Below are positions 40,001-47,289 of a stretch of 64,000 bases of DNA, in pieces (the stretch's first letter is position 1; each line of letters begins with the position of its first letter). The stretch is taken from assembly GCF_025567625.1 (NCBI RefSeq), contig NZ_JAOQJC010000036.1, positions 1-64,000 of the forward strand. The letters are read 5' to 3'. The notes below the pieces were generated by a model that was not told where the DNA came from, ran no database searches, and saw only the letters and a program-made list of their open reading frames with translations. This DNA comes from Paenibacillus sp. J5C2022. Its GTDB lineage: Bacteria; Bacillota; Bacilli; Paenibacillales; Paenibacillaceae. A program made the translations under genes and the position numbers.

Positions 40001-41306
40001 AGGAGTCACGGTTGCAGCGGATGGGGACGGCAACAGCATTCAGCGGATTGCTCATACGGGAGACGCTTCGGCGGACTTCCAGGCAGGTCAGCCGGTGTTC
40101 CAGGGCGACTATGAACAGCCGGAGCCCGAACAACCGGAGCCGGAGCAGCCGGAGACGCCTTCGACTGGCGGCGGAACGGGCGGGTCGGACGGGGAGAAGG
40201 ATTCCGAACGTTACGAGCCAACGCTTCAACAGCTGAAAGATTCTGACGGAAAGCTTGAGCTGCAGGAAGACAAGACTGTCCTGATGCTGTCTGCCGATAC
40301 AGCCGCATGGCTATCCCTGAAGCAGTTGAAGCTGCTGGGTAACGGTTGGGAAGCGACTCTGCCGGCTGACTTGCTGCACGATGCAGTATCGGAGCTGACA
40401 GAGGAGCAGAGGAAGAAGGGACGCTTCGAGCTCGCTTATCGGACGATACCGGCGGAGGAAGCGGCACAAGGACTTCATACTCATTCTTCCATCCATGTGT
40501 CAGCGGCAGGAGAGGCGATAGAGCTTGGTCTGGCACTGGTCGATGGGGAAGGGGAGCGTACGAAGCTGGATGCGCTGAGCGATGCCGCCTTGGTGGAGCT
40601 GCGCTTGTCCCTGCAGTCCGATATCGATCCTTGGCTTGCGGGTGTCTATCGTATTCAAGAAGATGGGTCTTACACGTACCTGCAAGGCAAGCTGTCTGAC
40701 GGCGGCATCACAGTACGAGTCGCCGAGCTGGGACGTTACGCGGTGCTGGCGTATGACAAAGCTTATCGCGATGTGCCGCAATCGCACTGGGCGCACGAGA
40801 CGATTCGGCGATTAAGCGCGAAGCATATCGTCACCGGCAAGAGCGAGCATGCGTTCAAGCCGCAGGATGCCATCACGAGAGCGGAATTCGCAGCGCTGCT
40901 GACAAGAATGCTGGGGCTTCAAGCGGAAGGGCAAGCGCCGTTCCGGGATGTGGCGGCAGACGACTGGCATGCGGATGCGATTGCGGCTGCCTATGAAGCC
41001 GGGCTGATCCAGGGATTGACGCCGGATCAGTTCAAGCCGGAGGAGATACTGACGAGAGAGCAGATGGCGGTGCTGCTGGTGCGGGCATACGAGCATCTCG
41101 CAGGCAAGGCTTCCGGTGACGGAGCAAGCACGATGTTCACCGACAGCGACGAGATCAGCGGCTGGGCCGAAGCCGAGCTGAACAAAGCCGTGGCGCTTCA
41201 ACTGATCAATGGCCGTTCGGAGAACAAGCTGGCGCCTCAAGGCATCTCCACACGTGCGGAGAGTGCTCAAGCGCTATACAATCTTGTTGTGAAATTGAAT
41301 ATTTAA
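37014..41306 (+). CDS. SLH-anchored surface protein with three lamin-tail domains and a propeller-like core
   Basis: About 1430 aa from the last of four tandem GTG starts, which gives a clean signal peptide (VKKWTVRMLLAAMATTQL ... AYA). Domains in order: lamin-tail domain 1 (LMITEIVPASSGQG; YEYVEIYN), Pro/Asp linker (PTDPPIDPPVDPP), lamin-tail 2 (LLITELIPNTANY; FEYVELYN), a fibronectin-III-like module (DIDHYNIYKNGQ), a ~330-residue propeller-like region (PQGIAYDEGRDWLLTVSYLD ...), lamin-tail 3 (VRISQFMYNAPGSDDGKEY), a Glu/Pro linker, a beta domain, then three SLH repeats (FRDVAADDWHADAI ... ITRAEFAALLTRML). It is exported and held on the cell wall by SLH. A phosphoesterase-like role for the core is only guessed from its neighbours. 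Confidence 0.85.
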   Translation: MSAKVKKWTVRMLLAAMATTQLTAIGLEGQAYAATANATAAQSATELMITEIVPASSGQGQPYEYVEIYNTTGGDISLNNYKLQYYTSSMEQPANEWGIANVTVPAGDAMVLWLIKKDYADVTLPDFNSHYSVNLAPDEVFQVMLTTSKQGLHDSSMRKVAIAGPDGTVVSAAFINDGEADGIADRSVIYTASESAEVTRLRNNELPTPGALIEGQLPADPTDPPIDPPVDPPVEPAEPPMLLITELIPNTANYAGLDAFEYVELYNAESTPVNLQGFTVSSGSWSVKIEQPLLMAPWETMVFWTRRAEVAPLGKDAFNSYYFTSHKSEYLEDSELQIFGNIGGLVNSGTQTVRVTDASGEDVAVAEYSAELVADGKTIVYQYPEEGSVEMRLMNGLQPATPGSLVPGQAPARDVLNPMPPATPEDAVAFAGDGTASISWKGNAEGDIDHYNIYKNGQLATTVAASTYSYTAYALTGGVDYGFQVSAVNTSDKESELTAPLIVTPGHEKLTVSERALWTEPEQYASTWAISEPGPVIPGLEEWVVPQGIAYDEGRDWLLTVSYLDDGRPGSLAVLNASTEQLVKSLSLYEEDSSPYLGHAGGIAVTGESLWMASETYLYRMLMSDVEAAMHGGKVKFQERIPLPVQAAFVTYKDGVLWAGEFYEAKAYPTDPSHHLTNRDNETQYAWMAGYRVDETTGELSADSRNGDSEAAATPQYLMSITGKVQGAAIGESTIYLSTSYGRGNDSVLYRYDNPLQEEPHATVEVNGQSVPLWFLDGQSAKADNAILVTVPMAEGIALAGDELYLLLESGANKYRYTTSFIVDRLLKLDTLAWDGREPEQPGKDVPNVRISQFMYNAPGSDDGKEYIVIRNYGDTAIDIGGYRLGDGIQQDGGEGMAEFPAGTVIGPGQELIVSQSAAAFKEAYGESAQFEFPWYGGFSLEDDASVPDMLNSDWSTGMVQLANGGDELLLMNAEGDVVDFVPYLKDVTYRGVYYKGVTVAADGDGNSIQRIAHTGDASADFQAGQPVFQGDYEQPEPEQPEPEQPETPSTGGGTGGSDGEKDSERYEPTLQQLKDSDGKLELQEDKTVLMLSADTAAWLSLKQLKLLGNGWEATLPADLLHDAVSELTEEQRKKGRFELAYRTIPAEEAAQGLHTHSSIHVSAAGEAIELGLALVDGEGERTKLDALSDAALVELRLSLQSDIDPWLAGVYRIQEDGSYTYLQGKLSDGGITVRVAELGRYAVLAYDKAYRDVPQSHWAHETIRRLSAKHIVTGKSEHAFKPQDAITRAEFAALLTRMLGLQAEGQAPFRDVAADDWHADAIAAAYEAGLIQGLTPDQFKPEEILTREQMAVLLVRAYEHLAGKASGDGASTMFTDSDEISGWAEAELNKAVALQLINGRSENKLAPQGISTRAESAQALYNLVVKLNI

Positions 41307-41396
41307 CACTCGTCTTACAATTCGTTGATATTGCAGTAACAGTGTCGCGATATAGTAAAGGTACGAAATACGAATAAGCTTGCGGGTTGAGAATAT

Positions 41397-41501
41397 GAGA
41401 AAACCCTTGTCTGGAAAGAGATCGATATGCGGCATTCGCATGCCTTCAAGCTGCGGATTGTCTCGGATTTCATCTGCTCCAACAAGGTGTTTTCTCTTTT
41501 T
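41397..41501 (+). promoter_or_regulatory. Leader terminator/attenuator hairpin, putative GlpP target 2
   Basis: GAGAAAACCCTTGT pairs with ACAAGGTGTTTTCTC (one bulge) over a structured ~70-nt interior that includes ATGCG-GCATT-CGCAT, and ends in TTTTT. It lies 90 bp after the surface-protein stop and ~140 bp before the importer operon, so it is either that gene's terminator or an attenuator; TATAGT near 41351 could be the -10 of an importer promoter upstream of it. Confidence 0.62.
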
Positions 41502-41643
41502 GTCGTCCCGTATTTTGCATTCATTAGGTTAACACTGGTATGGGCTGCCTTGTCCGTAGATAGGATAGCGCGCTGACGATCAAGCGAGTCGGATGCCATG
41601 TTATATATTCAAAAAGCTACTTAAAAAGGAGAGGCTATATCCA

Positions 41644-43017
41644 ATGCGTTCAATGATGAAATCCTTGCTGTTAATCGGTGCTTGTTCAATGGTCATGGCG
41701 GGATGCTCGGGAAACAACGGGGGAGCGCCTGGCGCAACGAATTCAACTAACACAAACGGTAATGCGAATGGAAAGTCACAAGCAACGGAATCACCAGCCA
41801 ACAATAAAACCAGCGATGAAAAAGTGGAATTGAACTTCTACTACCCGGTTGCCGTAGGCGGTCCGATTACAAAAGTCGTGGAGAGCATGACGAATGCGTT
41901 CATGGATGAAAATCCTAATATTACGGTGAAGCCGATCTATACGGGCAGCTACGCGGATACGATGATCAAGACGCAAGCGGCCGTACAAGGCGGATCGCCT
42001 CCTGACGTAGCCGTTCTATTGAGCACGGAGCTGTTCACGCTGCTGGATATGAATGCGATCGAGCCGCTTGACGAGATGATTGCTGCAGACGGCGGAGACG
42101 AGTATGTTAACGACTTCTACCCGGCATTCATGGAGAATACGATCACGGACGACAAGATCTGGGGCATTCCGTTCCAGCGCAGCACAATCGTCCTCTACTA
42201 TAACAAGGAAATGTTCAAGGAAGCGGGACTTGATCCGGAGAAGGCTCCGGGCACATGGGACGAACTGGCCGAATATGCAACCAAGCTGACGAAGGACGGT
42301 CAGTGGGGACTGGAGATTCCTTCGACGGGCTTCCAGTACTGGATGTTCCAGACGCTTGCTCTGCAGAACGGCGACAACGTGATGAGCCAGGACGGCAAAA
42401 AGGTATTCTTCGATACGCCTGAGAACGTAGAGGCTTTGCAATACTGGGCCGATCTGGCGAAGGTGAATAAGGCGATGCCGGAAGGTGCGATTGAATGGGG
42501 AACTGTTCCGTCCGACTTCATCGAAGGCAAGACAGCGATGATGTATCATACGACGGGCAATCTGACGAATGTGAAGAACAATGCGAAGTTCGACTTCGGC
42601 GTCAGCATGCTGCCGAAGAACAAGCAATACGGCACGCCGACAGGCGGCGGCAACTTCTATATCTTCAAAGGCATCGACAAAGCGAAGCAGGAAGCGGCCT
42701 GGAAATTCGTCAAGTTCATGACATCGTCTGAGAACATTGCGAACTGGAGCATCGAGACCGGCTATGTCGCGCCTCGCAAATCCGCTTACGAGACAGAAGC
42801 GATGAAAGCTTACACGGCGGAGTTCCCATCCGCACTCGTTGCTCGCGATCAATTGGAATATGCGTCTGCCGAGCTGTCTACGCATAACAACGGCAAAGTT
42901 ACGAAAATTTTCAACGATGCGATTCAATCGGTGCTTACCGGCTCTGCCGATCCCGCTGCTGCGCTGAAAAAGGCGCAAGAGGAAGCGGACAAGGCGCTGG
43001 AACCGTTCAACAAGTAA
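41644..43017 (+). CDS. ABC transporter solute-binding lipoprotein (UgpB-like)
   Basis: The ~457-aa lipoprotein (signal LLLIGACSMVMAGCSG) belongs to the family 1 solute-binding proteins for sugars and glycerol phosphates. It has NFYYPVAVGGPITKVVE, PDVAVLLSTELFTLLD, the hinge region TIVLYYNKEMFKEAGLDPEKAPGTWDEL and GGGNFYIFKG. GGP near the N-terminus and the GGGNFYI motif are seen in UgpB-type glycerol-3-phosphate/glycerophosphodiester binders. The GlpP, phosphatase and diesterase genes behind it support that substrate, but sugar specificity cannot be excluded. ATG 41644 follows AAAGGAGAGG. Confidence 0.85.
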   Translation: MRSMMKSLLLIGACSMVMAGCSGNNGGAPGATNSTNTNGNANGKSQATESPANNKTSDEKVELNFYYPVAVGGPITKVVESMTNAFMDENPNITVKPIYTGSYADTMIKTQAAVQGGSPPDVAVLLSTELFTLLDMNAIEPLDEMIAADGGDEYVNDFYPAFMENTITDDKIWGIPFQRSTIVLYYNKEMFKEAGLDPEKAPGTWDELAEYATKLTKDGQWGLEIPSTGFQYWMFQTLALQNGDNVMSQDGKKVFFDTPENVEALQYWADLAKVNKAMPEGAIEWGTVPSDFIEGKTAMMYHTTGNLTNVKNNAKFDFGVSMLPKNKQYGTPTGGGNFYIFKGIDKAKQEAAWKFVKFMTSSENIANWSIETGYVAPRKSAYETEAMKAYTAEFPSALVARDQLEYASAELSTHNNGKVTKIFNDAIQSVLTGSADPAAALKKAQEEADKALEPFNK

Positions 43018-43049
43018 TTCATTAAGTATCGGATGAGGGAGGAATTAAC

Positions 43050-43937
43050 GTGGGAAAACGACGCAAAGCCTGGAAGAGGAATCTGTTCGCCTGGCTGCTT
43101 CTATGCCCCTCTCTCATCTTCCTGCTGTTGTTCACGCTCTACCCGGTTGCGGGATCGCTCAAGCTCAGCCTGTATCAGGCTGACTTGGGCACCCCGGAGC
43201 CATACTTCATAGGGTTAGATAACTACGTACGCATGGCGGAAGATGAAGTATTCTGGAAGGTTATGGTCAATAATATTTGGTTTGCGATCGGAACGGTGCC
43301 GACAAGCATCCTGTTATCGCTCTTGATGGCGCTGTTCGCCAATAAGGTGATGCGTGCCAAAGGGCTGGTAAGAACGGCTTTTTTCTATCCCACCGTTATC
43401 CCGATGATTGCAATAGGCAACATCTGGCTGTTTATTTACACGCCCGATTACGGACTGCTGACCCGGTTCCTGGAGAATATCGGACTGGAAGGTCAGAACT
43501 GGCTGGGCTCGCCGGGCCTCGTCATGTGGGCCATGATTATCATGGTATTGTGGAAGGAAGCGGGCTACTTCATGATCTTCTATCTGGCCGGCCTGCAGAA
43601 TATATCGGAAGAGCTGTATGAATCTGCGAAGGTGGATGGCATCCCGGCATGGAACGTGTTCTGGCGCATTACGTTCCCGCTGCTTATGCCGACGACGCTG
43701 TTCGTATCCATTATCGCACTTACGAATTCCTTCAAGCTCGTGGATCATTTGTGGATTATGACCAAAGGCGGTCCGGAGAATGCCAGCAACCTGCTCCTGT
43801 TCTATATTTACGAGACAGCATTCAGCTTCTGGGATCAGGGCATGGCTTCCGCGCTTACGACCGTCATGATTGCTCTCCTGCTGATTATAGCGGCACTGCA
43901 GTTCTTTGGCTTTGACCGCAAAATTCACTATCGTTAG
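43050..43937 (+). CDS. ABC transporter permease (UgpA-like)
   Basis: The 295-aa membrane protein has six helices and the MalF-type EAA loop EELYESAKVDGIPAWNVFWRITFPLLMP, which docks on the ATPase. GTG start after GAGGGAGG. It pairs with the next permease. No ATPase gene lies in the cluster; a shared MsmX/UgpC-type ATPase from elsewhere is likely, as is usual in Bacillales. Confidence 0.88.
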   Translation: MGKRRKAWKRNLFAWLLLCPSLIFLLLFTLYPVAGSLKLSLYQADLGTPEPYFIGLDNYVRMAEDEVFWKVMVNNIWFAIGTVPTSILLSLLMALFANKVMRAKGLVRTAFFYPTVIPMIAIGNIWLFIYTPDYGLLTRFLENIGLEGQNWLGSPGLVMWAMIIMVLWKEAGYFMIFYLAGLQNISEELYESAKVDGIPAWNVFWRITFPLLMPTTLFVSIIALTNSFKLVDHLWIMTKGGPENASNLLLFYIYETAFSFWDQGMASALTTVMIALLLIIAALQFFGFDRKIHYR

Positions 43938-43949
43938 GAGGAGTGCAAG

Positions 43950-44753
43950 ATGACTAAGAAAATTAGCTATGGCTTCATGTATATATTGGCGGCAGTGTGG
44001 CTTATTCCGCTCATCTGGACGGTTTGGACGTCATTTCGTCCGAAGGGACTGGCGCTGTCATCTTCGATCACATTCGACTTTACGCTGGCGAACTTCAGCC
44101 ATGTCTGGCAAGCGGCGCCGTTCGCGACGTATTACGGCAACACCCTGTTCATCGTCATCGGCATATTCGCGATTCAGTTCTTCACCGCGACGATGGCGGC
44201 GTTCGCCTTCGCAAGGCTGGAGTTCTGGGGCAAGGGCATCGTGTTCATGCTGTTCCTGGCGCAAATTATGATTCCGGCGGACGTGCTGATCTTCCCGAAC
44301 TATACAATTCTTCGCGACTTGTCCTTGCTGGACTCCAAGGTCGGCATTATGATTCCGTACTTCGCATCCGCCTTCGGGGTATTTCTGCTCAGGCAGATGT
44401 TCAAGTCGATTCCGTTCGAGCTGGACGAAGCGGCAAGGATGGAGGGGTGCAATCTGTGGCAAATCCTATGGCGCATCTATGTGCCGTTGTCCCGCCCGGT
44501 GTATGTCTCGTTCGGTCTCGTATCGGTAAGCTACCATTGGAACAACTTCCTGTGGCCTCTGATCGTGACGAATTCGGTGGAGAATCGGCCTCTAACTGTA
44601 GGACTTGCGATATTCGCCCAATCGTTCGAGACGGGAGCGCAATGGAGCGAGGTAACGGCAGCCACGATGATCGTGACGTTGCCGCTGCTGCTGGGCTTTA
44701 TGGTGTTCCAGCGCCAGTTCATGAGCAGCTTTATTCATTCCGGCATTAAATAA
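43950..44753 (+). CDS. ABC transporter permease (UgpE-like)
   Basis: The 267-aa protein is the second importer permease, of MalG/UgpE type, with six helices and the EAA loop ELDEAARMEGCNLWQILWRIYVPLSRP. TAGGAGGAG precedes the ATG; 12 bp separate it from the first permease. It likely forms the heterodimeric channel with that permease and receives substrate from the lipoprotein two genes upstream. Confidence 0.88.
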   Translation: MTKKISYGFMYILAAVWLIPLIWTVWTSFRPKGLALSSSITFDFTLANFSHVWQAAPFATYYGNTLFIVIGIFAIQFFTATMAAFAFARLEFWGKGIVFMLFLAQIMIPADVLIFPNYTILRDLSLLDSKVGIMIPYFASAFGVFLLRQMFKSIPFELDEAARMEGCNLWQILWRIYVPLSRPVYVSFGLVSVSYHWNNFLWPLIVTNSVENRPLTVGLAIFAQSFETGAQWSEVTAATMIVTLPLLLGFMVFQRQFMSSFIHSGIK

Positions 44754-44776
44754 TTCCAGATGGGGAGGCAATTGCA

Positions 44777-45316
44777 ATGAAACGTCCCATAATAGCATCG
44801 ATCACGAATGAAGAGCAGCTGTCCAAAGTGATGGACAGCGCGGTTACCCGAGTGAACCTGATGTGCGGCGATATTACGACACTGGGCGCAGTGGTGCGGC
44901 AGCTGCACGAGGCCGGCAAGCAAGTGTTCGTCCACATGGAGATGGTAAGCGGTCTTGGCAGGGATGCGTCGGCTGTCAGCTTCATTGCGAAGCAATTCGG
45001 CGTGGACGGCATCGTGACGACGAAGAGCAACGCGATCGCCGCTGCGCGTCAGGCGGGCATCCGCAGCATTCAGCGCGTATTCGCGATCGACTCCGCAGCG
45101 ATTGAGACGGCAGCCCGCATGATCAGCACCAGCAAGCCGGATGAGGTGGAGCTGATGCCGGGTCTGATGCCGCGCGTTATCCGCGAAGTGAAGGCGAAGG
45201 TGAACAAGCCGCTTATCGTAGGCGGGCTGATCCGCTACGAGGAGGAAATTCAGCAAGCGCTGAACAGCGGCGCGGACTATGTGTCCATCGGGCATCCGAA
45301 GTTCTGGAACAACTAA
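44777..45316 (+). CDS. glpP: Glycerol-3-phosphate-responsive antiterminator (GlpP family)
   Basis: The 179-aa protein matches GlpP: PIIASITNEEQLSKVM, QVFVHMEMVSGLGRDASAV, VDGIVTTKSNAI, IQRVFAIDSAAIETA, KPDEVELMPGLMPRVI, and PLIVGGLIRYEEEIQQAL. In Bacillus subtilis GlpP, loaded with glycerol-3-phosphate, binds leader hairpins of glpFK, glpD and glpTQ and lets polymerase read through. Here it sits at the end of the importer genes and directly before one of three similar leader hairpins. It is 23 bp from the permease gene, so it is probably in the same operon. Confidence 0.87.
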   Translation: MKRPIIASITNEEQLSKVMDSAVTRVNLMCGDITTLGAVVRQLHEAGKQVFVHMEMVSGLGRDASAVSFIAKQFGVDGIVTTKSNAIAAARQAGIRSIQRVFAIDSAAIETAARMISTSKPDEVELMPGLMPRVIREVKAKVNKPLIVGGLIRYEEEIQQALNSGADYVSIGHPKFWNN

Positions 45317-45337
45317 ATTCAAATCCATGGTGGAGAC

Positions 45338-45410
45338 GACGAGAAAACCTTGGTAAGCCATACAATGCCGCATAAGCTGCATTGTATTTGCCGAGGCGTT
45401 CTCGTCTTTT
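45338..45410 (+). promoter_or_regulatory. Intra-operon terminator/antiterminator hairpin, putative GlpP target 3
   Basis: GACGAGAAAACCTTGG pairs with CCGAGGCGTTCTCGTC (two mismatches, one G-T), enclosing a perfect 9-bp inner stem ATACAATGC/GCATTGTAT, then CTTTT. Placed 21 bp after glpP and 20 bp before the phosphatase gene, it should stop transcription unless an antiterminator acts. Confidence 0.68.
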
Positions 45411-45430
45411 GTTGTATAGAGGGGAGAAAC

Positions 45431-46234
45431 ATGGAGATGTGTGCAATTCGACTCGTTGTTAGTGATTTGGACGGGACTCTGCTGTCCGAGGACCATACCT
45501 TGTCGCCATCGGTGAAGCGGACGGTCCGGCAATTCGTAGAGAAGGGCGGACTATTCACCTTCGCGACAGGTAGGCCGTTCCTGACAGCGGCGGACTATGA
45601 ACTGGAGCTTAAGCTGGGACTCCCCTACATATTGTGCAATGGCTCTATCATCGCGCAGAAGGGCGAGATGATCGAAAGCCATATTTTCCAGGGCGGCGAT
45701 CTGCTGCCGCTATTGGAGGAAGCCGATGAAGCGGGACTGGATGTGCTGCTCTTCCAGGAGAAGCAAGTGTCCGTATTCCGGGTAACGGAAGGGGTGCGCA
45801 CGTTCGAGAGGAAGGAGAGCACCGCCTGCCGCATGCTGGACCGCGGCTTGGAGGAGTGGAAGGCGCTTGACCTGCAGAAGGTCATTCTGATGGGAGATGT
45901 CTCCATTAGCCGAAGGCTGTGGGACAGACATGTTCCGGACTTCAATGGGACCTTCACGGGCCTGCAGTCGGAAAGCAATTATTGGGAGATCATTCCCGGC
46001 AGCCAGAGCAAAGGGGCGGCGCTTCGCAAGCTGGCGGAGCGGATGGGCATCCGGCGCGAGGAGATTATGGCGCTGGGCAATCAGATGAACGATCTGGACA
46101 TGCTGCATTACGCGGGAATTGGCGTGGCGGTAGCCAATAGCCCCGACGAATTGAAGCGGCATGCCGACTATATATGCAGCAGCAGCTATGGAGACGGCGT
46201 CGTGGAAGCGATGGAGAGATTTTGCGGCTTGTGA
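45431..46234 (+). CDS. Cof-type HAD-superfamily phosphatase
   Basis: The ~267-aa hydrolase has motif I VVSDLDGTLL, motif II FATGRPF, the motif III Lys in SQSKGAALRKL and motif IV GNQMNDLDML, with a C2B-type cap between. Such enzymes dephosphorylate sugar phosphates, flavin phosphates or glycerol phosphates. The setting between a GlpP gene and a glycerophosphodiesterase suggests a small phosphorylated alcohol. ATG 45431 is chosen, 6 nt after AGGGGAG; the frame runs upstream through the hairpin. Confidence 0.86.
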   Translation: MEMCAIRLVVSDLDGTLLSEDHTLSPSVKRTVRQFVEKGGLFTFATGRPFLTAADYELELKLGLPYILCNGSIIAQKGEMIESHIFQGGDLLPLLEEADEAGLDVLLFQEKQVSVFRVTEGVRTFERKESTACRMLDRGLEEWKALDLQKVILMGDVSISRRLWDRHVPDFNGTFTGLQSESNYWEIIPGSQSKGAALRKLAERMGIRREEIMALGNQMNDLDMLHYAGIGVAVANSPDELKRHADYICSSSYGDGVVEAMERFCGL

Positions 46235-46352
46235 TTGCATGATGAACGGCGAAGTGAATGATGAAGTGGATGATGAGGAAGTGAAGGGAACGCATGAATG
46301 GCAAGTATATGAATCTGAAGGTCCCAAGTGGGATAAAGGCGGGGATTAGTAT

Positions 46353-47066
46353 ATGATCAGAGGAATGGCTCATCGGGGGTACTCCATCCAATATCCGGAG
46401 AATACGATCGCCGCATTCGAGGCTTCGTTGCAGTGCGGCTTCAGCCATATCGAGCTGGACGTCCATCTGACGAGGGATGACATTCCTGTCGTCATGCACG
46501 ATCCAACGGTTGACCGAATGACGAATGGGCACGGGGTTATTCGCGATTATACGTTGCGGGAGCTGGGACAGCTGCGCATTGCGGAGGAGGAGAAGATTCC
46601 GACGCTGGAGGAAGTGCTGCTGCTGCTGAAGAGCCGGGCAATGGTCATGATCGAATTGAAGCAGTTCGGCAGGCTGTATCCCAACCTGGAGGAACGGGTG
46701 CTCGATATCGTGCGCTCGACCGACATGATGCAGGAAGTGTTCCTCTCTTCCTTCGACCATTATGCGATAGAACGAGTGCGCCATCTGGACCCTGCCATTG
46801 CGCTCGGCCTCGTCATTGAGGGAGCGAGCCGATCCGTGTTCCCGTTCATGAAGGAGATTGGAGCGAGATATCTGTCCGTCTGTCACAGCTATGTGACAGA
46901 TGCGTTCATGGAGCAATGCAGGGCGGAGGACATACAGCCGATTCTGTGGACGGTGAACGATGAAGTGACGATGCGAAAGTTGGCTCTGGCGTATCCCGAC
47001 GCATTGATATGCACGGACGCTCTGGAGCTGTGGGTGAAGACGATAGCAGAAGTGCACAGAAGATAG
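46353..47066 (+). CDS. Glycerophosphodiester phosphodiesterase, cytosolic (UgpQ/YqiK-like)
   Basis: The 237-aa enzyme hydrolyses glycerophosphodiesters to glycerol-3-phosphate and an alcohol. The GDPD signature is complete: HRGYSIQYPENTIAAF, then ELDVHLTRDDIPVVMHDPTVDR, the Glu/Lys of MIELKQ, and WTVND near the end. No signal peptide is seen, so it acts on imported diesters, fitting the UgpB-A-E-like importer upstream. It lies 118 bp after the phosphatase gene, a gap with an acidic 36-codon open frame that lacks a ribosome site. Confidence 0.92.
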   Translation: MIRGMAHRGYSIQYPENTIAAFEASLQCGFSHIELDVHLTRDDIPVVMHDPTVDRMTNGHGVIRDYTLRELGQLRIAEEEKIPTLEEVLLLLKSRAMVMIELKQFGRLYPNLEERVLDIVRSTDMMQEVFLSSFDHYAIERVRHLDPAIALGLVIEGASRSVFPFMKEIGARYLSVCHSYVTDAFMEQCRAEDIQPILWTVNDEVTMRKLALAYPDALICTDALELWVKTIAEVHRR

Positions 47067-47241
47067 TGCATGCAATATAAGCCGGGGAGATGGATGTTAG
47101 ATTTCGACCGCAGCAAAACGACAGTAACAGTGCTCCCTGCTGATGCGGATGAATCTGCTGTTTCAAGTGCGAGCATTTACGGAACGTTTACTTTTCATGC
47201 CGAGTGTATTTGAGCTACAATAGGATATAGCTGTTGATTAT

Positions 47242-47289
47242 AAGGAGGATGACCGCCGAATGCGGGCATCCTCTTTACTATGGGGATAG
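47242..47289 (+). promoter_or_regulatory. Possible leader peptide and Shine-Dalgarno-occluding hairpin before chrA
   Basis: AAGGAGG (47242-47248) lies 11 nt before a 9-codon frame MRASSLLWG (47260-47289) that overlaps the chrA start, but 31 nt from the chrA ATG. AGGATG-a-CCG pairs with CGG-g-CATCCT, which covers the Shine-Dalgarno. Translational coupling is possible. Confidence 0.4.

Noticed and set aside
46239..46349. Acidic 36-codon frame between the phosphatase and diesterase genes (NGEVNDEVDDEEVKG)
   Set aside because: No Shine-Dalgarno before its ATG pair, low complexity, and no recognisable family. It could be real but I cannot support it.
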